A stretch of DNA of 64,000 nucleotides, from positions 3,769,501 through 3,833,500 of the forward strand of contig NZ_JARBAX010000001.1 in NCBI RefSeq assembly GCF_028807635.1, read 5' to 3'. The number at the start of each line of letters is the position of its first letter. Position 1 is the stretch's first letter. The position numbers and the translations under genes are program-made. Under the pieces are notes generated by a model that was not told the origin of the DNA, ran no database searches, and saw only the letters and a list, made by a program, of their open reading frames with translations. Positions 44,633 to 59,484 of the stretch are shown one piece after another. Origin of the DNA: Streptomyces spiramyceticus (GTDB taxonomy: Bacteria; Actinomycetota; Actinomycetes; Streptomycetales; Streptomycetaceae).

Positions 44633-45990
44633 ATCAGACGCTCCTCGCTGCCGAGGACCTCTCCATGTTCGGGCGCGACCCGTGGTGGCTCATCGCCATC
44701 AAGGCCGTCTTCTGCTTCGCCTTCCTGATGATCACGGTGCTTTTCTCCATCGTGTGGGAGCGCAAGGTCGTCGCCTGGATGCAGCTGCGCATCGGTCCCA
44801 ACCGGCACGGTCCGTGGGGTCTGCTCCAGTCGCTCGCCGACGGCATCAAGCTGATGCTGAAGGAGGACGTGATCGTCAAGCGCGCGGACAAGGTCGTCTA
44901 CATCCTGGCGCCGGTCGTCGCGGCGATCCCGGCCTTCATGGCCATCGCGGTCATCCCGTTCGGCCCGGCGGGCAACGAAGTCTCGATCTTCGGCCAGCGC
45001 ACCACGATGCAGCTCACCGACCTGCCGATCGCGATGCTCTACATCCTCGCGGTCGCCTCCGTCGGCATCTACGGCATCGTGCTCGCCGGCTGGTCGTCCG
45101 GATCGACGTACCCGCTGCTCGGCGGCCTCCGCTCCTGCGCGCAGATGATCTCGTACGAGATCGCGATGGGCGCCGCCTTCGCCTCGGTCTTCCTCTACTC
45201 CGGGTCGATGTCGACCTCGGCGATCGTGGAGGCGCAGGAGGACCGCTGGTTCATCATCCTGCTGCCGGTGTCCTTCATCATCTACGTCGTCACGATGGTG
45301 GGCGAGACGAACCGCGCCCCGTTCGACATGCCGGAGTCCGAGGGCGACCTGGTCGGCGGCTTCAACACCGAGTACTCGTCGATCAAGTTCGCGCTGTTCA
45401 TGCTGGCCGAGTACGTCAACATGGTCACCGTCTCGGCGGTCTCGGTCACCCTCTTCCTGGGCGGCTGGCGGGCCCCGTACCCCATCTCGGCGTTCTGGGA
45501 GGGCGCGAACCACGGCTGGTGGCCGATGCTCTGGTTCGTCGTCAAGGTCCAGTTGCTGCTCTTCTTCTTCATCTGGCTGCGTGGCACGCTGCCACGCGTC
45601 CGCTACGACCAGCTGATGAAGCTGGGCTGGAAGGTCCTGATCCCGGTCTCGGTGGTCTGGCTGATGCTGGTCGCCACGGTGCGCGCGATGCGCAACGAGA
45701 ACATGGAATTCCAGAACATCGTGCTGTACGTCGCCGGGGCGATCATCGCGATCCTGCTCCTCTCCTTCGTCGCCGACATCTTCCGCGACAAGAAGGAGAA
45801 GGAGAAGGCGGCGCTGGAGGGCGAGGAACCACCGGCCTTCGACCCCATGGCGGGCGGATTCCCCGTGCCACCACTGCCCGGGCAGTCCTTGCCGCCGGTG
45901 CCGCGCAGGCCCTCGCGCCTGGACCGCGAACTGATTGTCAGTGGTGGGCCCGACACTAAGAGTGACGGAAAGGAGGCCGACGATGTCTGA
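44629..45990 (+). CDS. nuoH: NADH-quinone oxidoreductase subunit H
   Basis: 453 residues with about eight helices. Quinone-channel motifs: [18 protein letters not shown] and [15 protein letters not shown] cytoplasmic Lys/Glu then Pro-rich tail of about 65 residues follows the last helix and is longer than in E. coli. GTG 44629 overlaps the nuoG stop. Confidence 0.96.
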   Translation: MNQTLLAAEDLSMFGRDPWWLIAIKAVFCFAFLMITVLFSIVWERKVVAWMQLRIGPNRHGPWGLLQSLADGIKLMLKEDVIVKRADKVVYILAPVVAAIPAFMAIAVIPFGPAGNEVSIFGQRTTMQLTDLPIAMLYILAVASVGIYGIVLAGWSSGSTYPLLGGLRSCAQMISYEIAMGAAFASVFLYSGSMSTSAIVEAQEDRWFIILLPVSFIIYVVTMVGETNRAPFDMPESEGDLVGGFNTEYSSIKFALFMLAEYVNMVTVSAVSVTLFLGGWRAPYPISAFWEGANHGWWPMLWFVVKVQLLLFFFIWLRGTLPRVRYDQLMKLGWKVLIPVSVVWLMLVATVRAMRNENMEFQNIVLYVAGAIIAILLLSFVADIFRDKKEKEKAALEGEEPPAFDPMAGGFPVPPLPGQSLPPVPRRPSRLDRELIVSGGPDTKSDGKEADDV

Positions 45991-46633
45991 CACCTCGACC
46001 CCGGGGGAAGCCCCCAGGACCCCCTGGCAGAACCCTGTGGCCGGCTTCGGCGTGACCTTCAAGGCCATGTTCAAGAAGCGGCTGACCGAGCAGTACCCGG
46101 AGCAGCAGAAGACCACGGCGCCGCGCTTCCACGGCAGGCACCAGCTCAACCGGCATCCGGACGGTCTTGAGAAGTGCATCGGATGCGAGCTGTGCGCCTG
46201 GGCCTGCCCGGCCGACGCGATCTATGTGGAGGGCGCGGACAACACGGAGGAGGAGCGTTACTCCCCGGGCGAGCGGTACGGCCGCGTCTACCAGATCAAT
46301 TACGCACGCTGCATTCTGTGCGGCCTGTGCATCGAGGCGTGCCCCACCCGCGCGCTGACGATGACCAATGAATTCGAACTGGCCGACAGCAGCCGCGAGT
46401 CGCTGATCTATACGAAGGAGCAGCTGCTGGCCGGCCTGGAGGAAGGCATGGTCGACACACCGCACTCGATCTTCCCCGGCATGGACGAGCAGGACTACTA
46501 CCGGGGCCTGGTGACGGAAGCCGCGCCGGGCACGGAGCGGCAGGTCGCACTGAGCAAGGGCGAGCGGCCGCAGGAAGCGGCGTCGACCTTCGGTGAGGAC
46601 GAACCGGCGTCGAAGAAGGTGATCGGGGCATGA
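45983..46633 (+). CDS. nuoI: NADH-quinone oxidoreductase subunit I
   Basis: 216 residues with two [4Fe-4S] sites (N6a/N6b): [12 protein letters not shown] and [15 protein letters not shown] 45983 overlaps nuoH by eight bases and has a full AAAGGAGG seven bases before it. The last 50 residues are an acidic extension. Confidence 0.96.
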   Translation: MSDTSTPGEAPRTPWQNPVAGFGVTFKAMFKKRLTEQYPEQQKTTAPRFHGRHQLNRHPDGLEKCIGCELCAWACPADAIYVEGADNTEEERYSPGERYGRVYQINYARCILCGLCIEACPTRALTMTNEFELADSSRESLIYTKEQLLAGLEEGMVDTPHSIFPGMDEQDYYRGLVTEAAPGTERQVALSKGERPQEAASTFGEDEPASKKVIGA

Positions 46634-47451
46634 ACGCTCTTGCCGCCTCCGCCACTTCGACCGGCGAGGCCGTTCAGTTCTGGATCCTGGGCACGATCGC
46701 CGTCATCGGCGCCCTGGGCACCGTCCTGATGCGGAAGGCCGTGCACAGTGCGCTGTGCCTGGCCGGGACCATGATCGTCCTGGCGGTGTTCTACCTCGCA
46801 AACGGTGCGTACTTCCTGGGCGTCGTCCAGATCATCGTCTACACCGGCGCGATCATGATGCTGTTCCTCTTCGTGGTCATGCTCGTCGGCGTCACGGCGG
46901 CCGACTCCCTCAAGGAGACGATCAAGGGCCAGCGCTGGATGGCCGTGGGCTGCGGCCTCGGTTTCGGTGTCCTGCTGATCGCGGGAATCGGCCAAGCCTC
47001 GCTGTCCACCTTCAACGGACTGGCCAAGGCCAACGCCGCAGGCGGCGGCAATGTCGAGGGGATCGCCGAGCTCCTCTTCACCAAGTACGTATTCGCCTTC
47101 GAGCTCACCGGCGCGCTGCTCATCACGGCCACCGTCGGCGCGATGGTGCTCACGCACCGCGAGCGCACCGAACGCGCCAAGACACAGCGGGAGATGTCCG
47201 AGGCGCGCGTACGCGGCAAGCACCTGCCGCCGCTGCCCGCACCCGGGGTGTACGCGCGGCACAACGCGGTGGACATCGCGGGCCTGCTGCCGGACGGGAC
47301 ACCGGCCGAGCTCACGGTCATGAAGACCCTGCGCGAGCGCGGCCAGATCCGTGACGTGTCCCGCGAGGCGCTGGCCGACCTCAAGGCGCTGGAGCAGCGC
47401 TCCGAGGAGCGGCTCGGCCGTGACCAGGACGAATCGGAGGTCGCGAAGTGA
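46630..47451 (+). CDS. nuoJ: NADH-quinone oxidoreductase subunit J
   Basis: 273 residues. Five helices in the first 180, including the pi-bulge region [17 protein letters not shown] (helix 3). A cytoplasmic charged C-terminal extension of about 90 residues is typical of actinobacterial NuoJ and ends in Arg/Glu-rich sequence. It overlaps nuoI and nuoK by four bases each. Confidence 0.94.
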   Translation: MNALAASATSTGEAVQFWILGTIAVIGALGTVLMRKAVHSALCLAGTMIVLAVFYLANGAYFLGVVQIIVYTGAIMMLFLFVVMLVGVTAADSLKETIKGQRWMAVGCGLGFGVLLIAGIGQASLSTFNGLAKANAAGGGNVEGIAELLFTKYVFAFELTGALLITATVGAMVLTHRERTERAKTQREMSEARVRGKHLPPLPAPGVYARHNAVDIAGLLPDGTPAELTVMKTLRERGQIRDVSREALADLKALEQRSEERLGRDQDESEVAK

Positions 47452-47747
47452 ACCCGGTCAACTACCTCTATCTGGCGGCGCTGTTGTTCACCATCGGCGC
47501 TTCCGGGGTGCTGATCAGGCGGAACGCGATCGTCGTCTTCATGTGCGTCGAGCTGATGCTCAATGCGTGCAACCTCGCCTTCGTCGCCTTCTCCCGGATG
47601 CACGGCAATCTCGACGGCCAGATCGTCGCGTTCTTCACGATGGTCGTCGCTGCCGCCGAGGTCGTGGTGGGGCTCGCGATCATCGTGTCGCTGTTCCGGT
47701 CCCGTCACTCGGCCTCGGTCGACGACGCCAGCCTGATGAAGCTGTAA
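47448..47747 (+). CDS. nuoK: NADH-quinone oxidoreductase subunit K
   Basis: 99 residues, three helices. The two proton-channel glutamates are present at E35 (M-C-V-E-L-M-L-N) and E71 (V-A-A-A-E-V-V-V-G). GTG start with four-base overlap to nuoJ. Size matches the family exactly. Confidence 0.96.
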   Translation: MNPVNYLYLAALLFTIGASGVLIRRNAIVVFMCVELMLNACNLAFVAFSRMHGNLDGQIVAFFTMVVAAAEVVVGLAIIVSLFRSRHSASVDDASLMKL

Positions 47748-47762
47748 GGGGTCGCAAGAATC

Positions 47763-49703
<1,941 letters not shown>

Positions 49704-49708
49704 TTCCG

Positions 49709-51286
49709 ATGTCTTTTCCTCTTCTGACGGTTACGGCGGCGCTCCCGGCGGTCGGTGCGGTCCTGACCGCCGCCGTCCCTGCCGCCCGCCGCACCGCCGC
49801 CAAATGGCTGGCGCTGCTCTTCTCGCTTGCCACGCTGGTACTGGCCGCGATCGTGGTCGTACGGTTCGAGCCGGGCGGCGACCGGTACCAGCTCAATGAA
49901 TCCCATGCCTGGATCAAGGACTTCGGCGTCAGGTACGAGCTGGGCGTGGACGGCATCGCCGTCGCACTGATCGCGCTGACAGCTGTGCTGATCCCCTTCG
50001 TGATCCTGGCCGGCTGGAACGACGCCGATCCTCTGGAGACTAAGAGCTCCCGGTGGCGGCCTACTCAGCGCTTCTTCGCGCTGATCCTGATGGTCGAAGC
50101 GATGGTGATCATCTCCTTCGAGGCCACCGACGTCTTCCTCTTCTACATCTTCTTCGAAGCCATGCTCATTCCGATGTACTTCCTCATCGGCGGCTTCGGG
50201 GACCGGGCACACGCAGGCGGCGACGAGGCGGCCGCGACCCAGCGGTCGTACGCCGCCGTCAAGTTCCTCCTCTACAACCTGGTCGGCGGGCTCATCATGC
50301 TGGCCGCCGTCATCGGGCTGCACGTGGTGGCCGGGACCTTCTCGCTCGCGGAGATCGCCGAGGCGCGCGCCAATGGGTCGCTGGAGATGGCGACCAATAC
50401 CGAACGGCTGCTCTTCCTCGGTTTCTTCTTCGCCTTCGCGGTGAAGGCGCCGCTGTGGCCGCTGCACACCTGGCTGCCGAACGCCATGGGCGAGGCGACC
50501 GCCCCGGTCGCCGTGCTGATCACGGCGGTCGTCGACAAGGTCGGCACCTTCGCGATGCTGCGCTTCTGCCTCCAGCTCTTCCCGGAGGCCAGCAAGTGGG
50601 CGACGCCCGTCATCATCGTGCTGGCGCTGATCAGCATCATCTACGGCGCGTTGCTCGCCGTCGGCCAGCGCGACATCAAACGCCTTGTCGCGTACGCCTC
50701 GATCTCGCACTTCGGCTTCATCGTCCTGGGCATCTTCGCGATGACGTCCCAGGGCCAGTCGGGTGCGACGCTCTACATGGTCAACCACGGGCTCTCGACC
50801 GCCGCACTGATGCTGGTGGCCGGGTTCCTGATCTCGCGGCGCGGATCGCGGCTCATCGCCGACTACGGCGGCGTACAGAAAGTCGCCCCGGTGCTGGCCG
50901 GCACCTTCCTGGTCGGCGGCCTGGCGACACTGTCGCTTCCGGGACTCGCTCCCTTCGTCAGTGAATTCCTGGTATTGGTCGGCACGTTCGCCGCGTATCC
51001 GGTGGCCGGGATCATCGCGACCCTGGGCATCGTCCTCGCCGCGCTCTACACGCTCGTGCTGTACCAGCGGACGATGACGGGCCCCGTGAAGGCCGAGGTG
51101 CACGGCATGCCCGACCTCAAGGCCCGTGAACTCGTGGTCGTCGCCCCGCTGATCGCGCTGCTGCTGTTCCTCGGAGTCTTTCCCAAGCCGCTGACGGACA
51201 TCGTCAACCCGGCCGTGAAGCACACCATGTCCGACGTCCGGAAGACGGACCCCACCCCCGAGATTGAGGCGGAGGCGGCCAAGTGA
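49709..51286 (+). CDS. nuoM: NADH-quinone oxidoreductase subunit M
   Basis: 525 residues, about 14 helices. The conserved helix-5 Glu lies in F-Y-I-F-F-E-A-M-L-I-P-M-Y, and the helix-7 Lys in F-F-F-A-F-A-V-K-A-P-L-W-P-L-H-T-W-L. It pumps protons. ATG 49709 lies five bases after the nuoL stop; the reading frame continues upstream but has no support there. Confidence 0.95.
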   Translation: MSFPLLTVTAALPAVGAVLTAAVPAARRTAAKWLALLFSLATLVLAAIVVVRFEPGGDRYQLNESHAWIKDFGVRYELGVDGIAVALIALTAVLIPFVILAGWNDADPLETKSSRWRPTQRFFALILMVEAMVIISFEATDVFLFYIFFEAMLIPMYFLIGGFGDRAHAGGDEAAATQRSYAAVKFLLYNLVGGLIMLAAVIGLHVVAGTFSLAEIAEARANGSLEMATNTERLLFLGFFFAFAVKAPLWPLHTWLPNAMGEATAPVAVLITAVVDKVGTFAMLRFCLQLFPEASKWATPVIIVLALISIIYGALLAVGQRDIKRLVAYASISHFGFIVLGIFAMTSQGQSGATLYMVNHGLSTAALMLVAGFLISRRGSRLIADYGGVQKVAPVLAGTFLVGGLATLSLPGLAPFVSEFLVLVGTFAAYPVAGIIATLGIVLAALYTLVLYQRTMTGPVKAEVHGMPDLKARELVVVAPLIALLLFLGVFPKPLTDIVNPAVKHTMSDVRKTDPTPEIEAEAAK

Positions 51287-52938
51287 GCGCATCAGCTGTC
51301 CACAGCCTGTGGACGACGGTCGCGGCGCCCAGCGCCGAGGGCGGTTTCACGGCCCCGCACATCGAGTACGCGCAGTTGGCGCCGACGCTGATTGTCGTCG
51401 GCGCGGCCGTCGTCGGTGTACTTGTCGAGGCCGTGGTGCCGCGCAAGGCCCGTTATTACGCCCAGCTGTTCCTGTCGGTCGTCGCCCTCGCCGCCGCGTT
51501 TGCCGCAGTCGTGGGGCTCGCGGTCGGCGGGTACGCCACCACCAAGGCGGGCATCGCGGCGGAGGGCGCCATCGCGGTTGACGGTCCAGCCCTGTTCCTC
51601 CAGGGCACGATCCTGCTGGCCTCGCTGGTGGCCGTGTTCACGTTCGCGGAGCGCAGGCTCGACCCGGACGCCCACGGCAACCGCGTCGACTCGTTCGCCG
51701 CGGAGGCCGCGTCCGTACCGGGCAGCGACAGCGAAAAGGCCGCCGTAAAGGCCGGGTTCACCACCACCGAAGTCTTTCCGCTCATGCTCTTCGCGGTCGC
51801 CGGGATGCTCGTCTTCCCCGCAGCCAACGACCTGCTGACGCTGTTCATCGCACTGGAAGTCTTCTCGCTCCCGCTGTACCTGCTGTGCGCCGTCGCCCGC
51901 CGCAAGCGGCTGATGTCGCAGGAGGCGGCGGTGAAGTACTTCCTGCTCGGCGCCTTCTCGTCGGCGTTCCTGCTCTTCGGGATCGCCCTCATGTACGGGT
52001 ACGCGGGTTCTGTGTCGTACGCGAAGATCGCCGGCATCGTCGACGGCACGGTCAAGCAGATCGACCCGGCGCTCGCCGACACCATGGGCAATGACGCGCT
52101 GCTGCTCATCGGCGGCGCGATGATCCTGATGGGCCTGCTCTTCAAGGTCGGCGCGGTCCCGTTCCACATGTGGACCCCGGACGTCTACCAGGGCGCTCCG
52201 ACGCCGGTCACCGGCTTCATGGCGGCGGCGACCAAGGTGGCTGCCTTCGGCGCGATGCTGCGGCTGCTGTACGTCGTACTGCCGGGCCTGCGCTGGGACT
52301 GGCGGCCCGTGATGTGGGGCATCGCGATCGTCACCATGCTGGGCGGTGCGATCGTCGCGATCACCCAGACCGACATCAAGCGGCTCCTGGCGTACTCCTC
52401 GATCGCGCACGCCGGTTTCATCCTGGCCGGTGTCATCGCGACCACGCCGGACGGCATCTCGTCCGTCCTCTTCTACCTCCTGGCGTACTCCTTCGTGACC
52501 ATCGGAGCCTTCGCCGTGGTCACGCTGGTGCGCGATGCGGGCGGTGAGGCGACGCATCTGTCGAAGTGGGCCGGGCTCGGGCGGCGGTCGCCGCTGGTGG
52601 CCGCGGTCTTCGCGGTGTTCCTGCTGGCCTTCGCCGGTATCCCGCTGACATCGGGCTTCGCCGGGAAGTTCGCGGTCTTCAAGGCGGCGGCGGAGGGCGG
52701 TGCGGGTGCGCTGGTCGTGGTCGGTGTGATCTCGTCGGCCATCGCGGCGTTCTTCTACATCCGGGTGATCGTCCTGATGTTCTTCAGCGAGCCGAAGGCG
52801 GAGGGCCCGACGGTCGCCGTGCCGTCGCCGCTGACGATCACCGCGATCGGGGTGGGTGTCGCGGTGACGCTGGTGCTCGGTCTCGCGCCGCAGTACTTCC
52901 TGGATCTGGCGAGCCAGGCGGGAGTCTTCGTCCGCTGA
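51283..52938 (+). CDS. nuoN: NADH-quinone oxidoreductase subunit N
   Basis: 551 residues, about 14 helices. Conserved acids and lysines occur in [15 protein letters not shown] and [16 protein letters not shown]. There is a hydrophilic insert at about residues 125-165. It starts with GTG overlapping the nuoM stop and is the last gene of the complex; a terminator follows. Confidence 0.95.
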   Translation: MSASAVHSLWTTVAAPSAEGGFTAPHIEYAQLAPTLIVVGAAVVGVLVEAVVPRKARYYAQLFLSVVALAAAFAAVVGLAVGGYATTKAGIAAEGAIAVDGPALFLQGTILLASLVAVFTFAERRLDPDAHGNRVDSFAAEAASVPGSDSEKAAVKAGFTTTEVFPLMLFAVAGMLVFPAANDLLTLFIALEVFSLPLYLLCAVARRKRLMSQEAAVKYFLLGAFSSAFLLFGIALMYGYAGSVSYAKIAGIVDGTVKQIDPALADTMGNDALLLIGGAMILMGLLFKVGAVPFHMWTPDVYQGAPTPVTGFMAAATKVAAFGAMLRLLYVVLPGLRWDWRPVMWGIAIVTMLGGAIVAITQTDIKRLLAYSSIAHAGFILAGVIATTPDGISSVLFYLLAYSFVTIGAFAVVTLVRDAGGEATHLSKWAGLGRRSPLVAAVFAVFLLAFAGIPLTSGFAGKFAVFKAAAEGGAGALVVVGVISSAIAAFFYIRVIVLMFFSEPKAEGPTVAVPSPLTITAIGVGVAVTLVLGLAPQYFLDLASQAGVFVR

Positions 52939-52957
52939 CCTGGACGAGTGCGCTGCT

Positions 52958-53002
52958 GCCGCCCGGTGTCCCTCCTCGTAGGGGTGCCGGGCGGCTGTTT
53001 TT
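52958..53002 (+). terminator. intrinsic terminator of the nuo operon
   Basis: 16-base arms (52958-52973 with 52980-52995, three G-U pairs) followed directly by TGTTTTT. One of the few hairpins in the window with a T-run. Confidence 0.9.
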
Positions 53003-53087
53003 GGGCGGGGGTGTCGGTGGGTGCCCCTATCGTGGGACGCCGGGCCTCGTGGGATGCCGGGCACGGTACGTACGGGGGGACAGAGCG

Positions 53088-55103
<2,016 letters not shown>

Positions 55104-55181
55104 CCGCTGCGCGGGGCCTTTTCCCCACCCCGCCCCTTCCCGGCTGTGACATTTGCGGCTCCGCCGCGTGGGGGGGGCAAG

Positions 55182-55301
55182 CCCCAGACCCCCGGTACGC
55201 CCTTCGGGCGTAGTCCTCAAACGCCGGACGGGCTGGATTTTCCAGCCCGTTGGGGGTCCCCCGGACGAAGTCTGGGGGAGTTTGAGGACCGGGGTCTGGG
55301 G
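55182..55301. repeat. multi-branched inverted-repeat element between convergent genes
   Basis: An outer stem pairs 55182-55195 and 55213-55222 with 55280-55301 (GTCCTCAAAC with GTTTGAGGAC, and CCCCAGACCCC with its complement). Inside are perfect small stems at 55196-55210 and 55228-55250 (10-base arms, TTT loop) and a weaker one at 55254-55279. Such elements recur between convergent genes in many Streptomyces genomes, from memory, and probably terminate transcription both ways. Confidence 0.75.
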
Positions 55302-55318
55302 CGGAGCCCCCGGGGGCG

Positions 55319-56545
55319 TCAGGCTGTCGGGACGATTCGGCCCGTTACCTCGCCCAGGCCCACCCTCGTGCCGTGCGGGCCCGGTGCCCATGCCGTCATC
55401 GTCACCTCGTCGCCGTCTTCGAGGAACGTGCGCTTCCCGGTGGGGAGTTCCAGCGCGTCGCGGCCGTTCCAGGTGAGCTCCAGGAGCGAGCCGCGCTCGT
55501 TGACCTCGGGGCCGCTGACCGTGCCGGAGCCGAAGAGGTCGCCGGTCCGGAGCGACGCGCCGTTCACCGTCATCTGGGCGAGCTGCTGGGCCGCCGTCCA
55601 GTACATGGTGGAGAAGGGCGGCTCGGAGACCACCTGGCCGTTGATCTTGACCTCGATACGGATGTCGAAGCCGCCGGGCTCCTCTTCCTCCGAGTCGTCC
55701 AGGTAGGGGAGGAGCGGGAAGTCGCGGGCGGGCGGAGCGACGTGGGCCGCCTCAAGGGCCTCCAGCGGGGTCACCCACGCCGAAACCGACGTGGCGAAGG
55801 ACTTGCCGAGGAACGGGCCGAGGGGGACGTACTCCCAGGCCTGGATGTCCCGCGCCGACCAGTCGTTGAGGAGGAACAGGCCGAAGACGTGGTCCCGGAA
55901 TGCGCCCAGCGGGACAGGCGTGCCGTGGGCGGAAGGCGTGCCGACGACGAAGCCGACCTCCGCCTCGATGTCGAGCTTCACGGAAGGGCCGAAGACCGGC
56001 GCCGGGTCCGAAGGGGCCTTGCGCTGCCCACTGGGGCGTACAACGTCCGTGCCGGACACGACCACGGTGCCGGACCGGCCGTGGTAACCGATCGGCAGAT
56101 GCTTCCAGTTGGGAGTGAGCGCATCCCCGTCCGGGCGGAAGATCTTGCCCACATTGGTGGCGTGGTGCTCGCTCGCGTAGAAGTCGACATAGTCCGCGAC
56201 GTCGTACGGCAGGTGCAGCGTGACGTCGGAGATGGGGTGCAGCAGAGGCTCTATGTCGGCGCGGTGCGCGGGGCTCGTGACCCACGCGGTGAGTGCGCGG
56301 CGCACATCCCGCCACGCCGTACGCCCGGCGGCCAGCAGGGGGTTGAGCGTGGGCTGGGCGAGCAGCGCGGCGTACGGAGAGCCCAGCGTGAGTGCGGCTG
56401 CACCCACGTCCAGCACATGGCCGCCGATGCGGACGCCGACCCGGCGGCGCTCGGGCTCGTCCGCCGTGGAGAAAACGCCGTAAGGGAGGTTGTGCGGGCC
56501 GAAGAGGTCGCCTTCGGCAAGGTCGAGCGGGCTCTGCTCGGGCAT
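55319..56545 (-). CDS. fahA: fumarylacetoacetase
   Basis: 408 residues, last enzyme of tyrosine/homogentisate breakdown, splitting fumarylacetoacetate into fumarate and acetoacetate. The N-terminal SH3-like part opens F-G-P-H-N-L-P-Y-G-V-F-S. The catalytic His and metal acids are in D-F-Y-A-S-E-H-H-A-T-N-V-G, L-D-I-E-A-E-V-G-F-V and F-L-L-N-D-W-S-A-R-D-I-Q-A-W-E. It is not next to other tyrosine-degradation genes here. Confidence 0.94.
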   Translation of the reverse strand: MPEQSPLDLAEGDLFGPHNLPYGVFSTADEPERRRVGVRIGGHVLDVGAAALTLGSPYAALLAQPTLNPLLAAGRTAWRDVRRALTAWVTSPAHRADIEPLLHPISDVTLHLPYDVADYVDFYASEHHATNVGKIFRPDGDALTPNWKHLPIGYHGRSGTVVVSGTDVVRPSGQRKAPSDPAPVFGPSVKLDIEAEVGFVVGTPSAHGTPVPLGAFRDHVFGLFLLNDWSARDIQAWEYVPLGPFLGKSFATSVSAWVTPLEALEAAHVAPPARDFPLLPYLDDSEEEEPGGFDIRIEVKINGQVVSEPPFSTMYWTAAQQLAQMTVNGASLRTGDLFGSGTVSGPEVNERGSLLELTWNGRDALELPTGKRTFLEDGDEVTMTAWAPGPHGTRVGLGEVTGRIVPTA

Positions 56546-56717
56546 GGGTGCTGCCTCGCTTTCCAGGTCGTGAAGAGAACACGTTACGTGGGTGTCGGCT
56601 GCGACGGCAGTGCCTAAAGAGTTCGCAATGTCCGAAAAGCCCTTGCTGGAGGCAGGAATTCCGGCTTAGCGTCCTTTGGGACACGCGCTGGGGTGGGCCG
56701 TGTCGTGGGGGGGACAG

Positions 56718-57980
56718 GTGGCGAGCCGCAGCGCGCTATTCACGCCTGACCGGGACGTGCCCGGGCTGATCGTGAAGATCGGGAACTACCCGCTCCACCA
56801 CGGCGGGGTGGGTGCGATCCGCAGCCTCGGGCGGCTCGGCATTCCCATGTACGCCGTCACCGAGGACCGGTGGACCCCGGCCGCGCTCTCCCGCTACCTG
56901 GAGCGCGCCTTCGTCTGGCCGACCACGGGCACGGAGGACCCCGGGCGGCTGGTCGAGGGACTGTTGCGGATGGGCCGCCGGATCGGCCGGCCCACCGTGC
57001 TCGTCCCCACCGACGAAGAGGCCGCCGTGCTCATAGCCGAGCACCAGGCGGAGCTCGCGGGCACCTTTCTCTTCCCGCGCGTCGAGGCCGGGCTGCCGCG
57101 CCGCCTCGCCAGCAAGCAGGGGTTGCACGAGCTGTGCGTCGAGCACGGGGTGCCGTCACCGGCTGCGGCTTTCCCCGATGCGTATGCCGAGGTGGAGGCA
57201 TTCGCGGCCGAGGCGCGCTTTCCGGTGGTCGCCAAGAACCGGGAGGCGTTCGTACGGCGCAGGCAGCCCGCCGTCGGCGGCACGACACGCATCGAGGGGC
57301 CCGCGCAGCTGCTCGCGCTCGCGCGCGGCTGGGGCGAGCATCCCGGCGTAATCCTTCAGGAATACCTGCCGCGCGAGGAGGCCGAGGACTGGATCGTCCA
57401 CGCCTATTTCGACGCGGACAGTACGGCGCTGACGATGTTCACCGGGGTGAAGGTGCGGTCGTGGCCGCCGCACGCGGGGATGACGGCGAACGCGTACGTC
57501 GTCGACAACCCGGAACTGGCGGAGATCGCCGCCCAGTTCATCAAGCGGGTCGGATTCAGCGGGATCATCGACCTCGATCTGCGGTTCGACCGACGTGACG
57601 GGCAGTACAAACTGCTCGACTTCAATCCGCGGATGGGCGCGCAGTTCCGGCTCTTCGAGAACGAGGCCGGTGTCGACGTCGTCAGGGCGCAGCATCTGCA
57701 TCTGACCGGCCGCAAGGTCCCGGAGGGGGAGCAGCGGGCCGGTCACCGCTACGTCGTCGAGAACATCGACCTGGCGGCGCTCGTGGCGTACCGGCGCAGC
57801 GGCTATACGACGCCGCACGCGCCGGTGCGGGCCGGCAGTACGGAGCTGGCGTGGGTCGCGGGGGACGACCTGCTGCCGGCCGTCACGATGCTGGCGCGGT
57901 TCGTTCGTCCGGGTGCCAGGCACCTGTACCAGATGTGGCGCGGTGCCCGTGCGAACCGCACTGGCAGCCGCGCCGAGTGA
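56718..57980 (+). CDS. ATP-grasp carboxylate-amine ligase-like protein
   Basis: 420 residues. ATP-grasp features: a Lys-containing strand F-P-V-V-A-K-N-R (about 170-178), L-Q-E-Y-L-P-R-E-E-A at about 214, and the metal-binding L-L-D-F-N-P-R-M-G-A-Q-F-R at about 297-310. The front reads P-G-L-I-V-K-I-G-N-Y-P-L-H-H-G-G-V-G. Members join a carboxylate to an amine through an acyl phosphate. GTG 56718 is selected by a G-run ribosome site four bases upstream. The next gene, a flavoprotein, starts 22 bases later, so the two form an operon. Confidence 0.82.
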   Translation: MASRSALFTPDRDVPGLIVKIGNYPLHHGGVGAIRSLGRLGIPMYAVTEDRWTPAALSRYLERAFVWPTTGTEDPGRLVEGLLRMGRRIGRPTVLVPTDEEAAVLIAEHQAELAGTFLFPRVEAGLPRRLASKQGLHELCVEHGVPSPAAAFPDAYAEVEAFAAEARFPVVAKNREAFVRRRQPAVGGTTRIEGPAQLLALARGWGEHPGVILQEYLPREEAEDWIVHAYFDADSTALTMFTGVKVRSWPPHAGMTANAYVVDNPELAEIAAQFIKRVGFSGIIDLDLRFDRRDGQYKLLDFNPRMGAQFRLFENEAGVDVVRAQHLHLTGRKVPEGEQRAGHRYVVENIDLAALVAYRRSGYTTPHAPVRAGSTELAWVAGDDLLPAVTMLARFVRPGARHLYQMWRGARANRTGSRAE

Positions 57981-58002
57981 CACCCTGGGGAGGGGACTTC
58001 GC

Positions 58003-59202
58003 ATGATCCGTCCGGTAGCAGTCATCGGGGCCGGGCCTTATGGCCTGTCCACCGCGGCCCATCTGCGGGCGCGCGGCATTCCGGTCCGCGTCTTCGGTTC
58101 GCCGATGGTGAGCTGGCGCGAGCGCATGCCCGCCGGAATGCTGCTCAAGTCGACGCCGGCGGCGTCCAACATCGACGCGCCGCAGCCCGGCCACGACCTG
58201 ATCGACTTCTGTGCGGACACGGGGGAGCGGCGGTACGAGTCCGACTGGGACCTGGTGCCGGTCGAGACCTTCGCGCGGTACGGGCAGTGGTTCGCGGAGA
58301 AGCTGCTGCCGGACCTGGAGCAGGTGCGGGTCGTCTCCGTCGACCGTACGCGGGGCGGGCTCGCCCTGAAGCTCGACTCGGGCGAGCAGTTCCCGGCGCG
58401 GGCGGTGGTGGTGGCGACGGGCCTGTCCGGCCTCGCCAGGATGCCGCGCGAGCTGGCGGCGGTGCTGCCCGACGGGCCCTCCGCGACGGGCCCCGTCTCG
58501 CACGCCGCGCAGCACCGGGACCTGTCCCGCTTCGCGGGGCGCGAGGTGATCGTCGTCGGCGCGGGGCAGTCGGCGCTGGAGAACGCGGTGCTGATGGCGG
58601 AGGCCGGTGCGTCGTCGGTACAGATCGTGGCGCGCGGCCGGGGCGCGGTGAGCTTCGGCGACGCCCCCGACCGGCAGTCGCGGCTGCGGCCCGAGACGCC
58701 CTTCGGGCGGGCCTGGTCGCTGTACGGGCTGACCTACCACGCGACGCACGTACGCCACCTTCCCGCGCCCGCCCGCCACTATCTGGTCCGCCGGGTGCTC
58801 GGCCCGCTCGGCGCGTGGTGGCTGCGGGACCGCTTCAGGGCGGGACACGTACAGGTGACGGACGGCCGTCGTATCGTCCGCGCCCGCGTCGAGGACGGCC
58901 GCCCGGTCCTGACCCTGAGCGGCGGGCAGGGCGCGCAGCGCGAGCTGTCCGCCGACCATGTGATGGCGGCGACGGGCTACCGCATGGACGTGGCGGCGCT
59001 GGACTTCCTCGGCCACGAGCTGCGCACGGCGTTGTCGGTGACGCAGGGGGCTCCGCGGCTCGACGCGGGGTACGGGTCGTCGGTGCCGGGTCTGTACTTC
59101 ACGGGGCTGCCTTCGGCGGCTTCGTTCGGGCCGGTCATGCGCTTCGTGTGCGGTACGGAGTACGCGTCGCCGCGGCTGGCGCACGCGGTGTCGGTGCGCT
59201 GA
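58003..59202 (+). CDS. FAD/NAD(P)-dependent oxidoreductase (FMO-like)
   Basis: 399 residues. FAD loop G-A-G-P-Y-G at 9-14; a second Rossmann G-A-G-Q-S-A-L-E-N at about 186 for NAD(P); and a late A-T-G-Y-R as in flavin monooxygenases. GGGGAGGGGAC precedes ATG 58003. It is co-transcribed with the ATP-grasp gene; the pair looks like a small two-enzyme pathway, for instance oxidation of an amine or amino-acid conjugate. The product is unknown. Confidence 0.82.
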   Translation: MIRPVAVIGAGPYGLSTAAHLRARGIPVRVFGSPMVSWRERMPAGMLLKSTPAASNIDAPQPGHDLIDFCADTGERRYESDWDLVPVETFARYGQWFAEKLLPDLEQVRVVSVDRTRGGLALKLDSGEQFPARAVVVATGLSGLARMPRELAAVLPDGPSATGPVSHAAQHRDLSRFAGREVIVVGAGQSALENAVLMAEAGASSVQIVARGRGAVSFGDAPDRQSRLRPETPFGRAWSLYGLTYHATHVRHLPAPARHYLVRRVLGPLGAWWLRDRFRAGHVQVTDGRRIVRARVEDGRPVLTLSGGQGAQRELSADHVMAATGYRMDVAALDFLGHELRTALSVTQGAPRLDAGYGSSVPGLYFTGLPSAASFGPVMRFVCGTEYASPRLAHAVSVR

Positions 59203-59484
59203 CAGGGGCGGGGCGAGGGCGGGGCGCTGACACGGGTGGCGCGGCAGGGTCGCGCGCTGCGCGAAGCTTCTCGTACCCGTACCCGCACCCGATCACGCCC
59301 GGGACAAAGTGCGTACTCCTGGGCGTAGTGGCTGACCAAAGACCATACCGGGGCCCTTCGGGCTGTGCTCGGGGCCACGGGAAGGCGCTCACGGTGATCG
59401 AAAGCCGACCGGATACGCTGACTTGAGTGAAGACAGCGACACATCGACAATCCGTGTGATCGTCAGCAGACAGGAGTGACCCTC

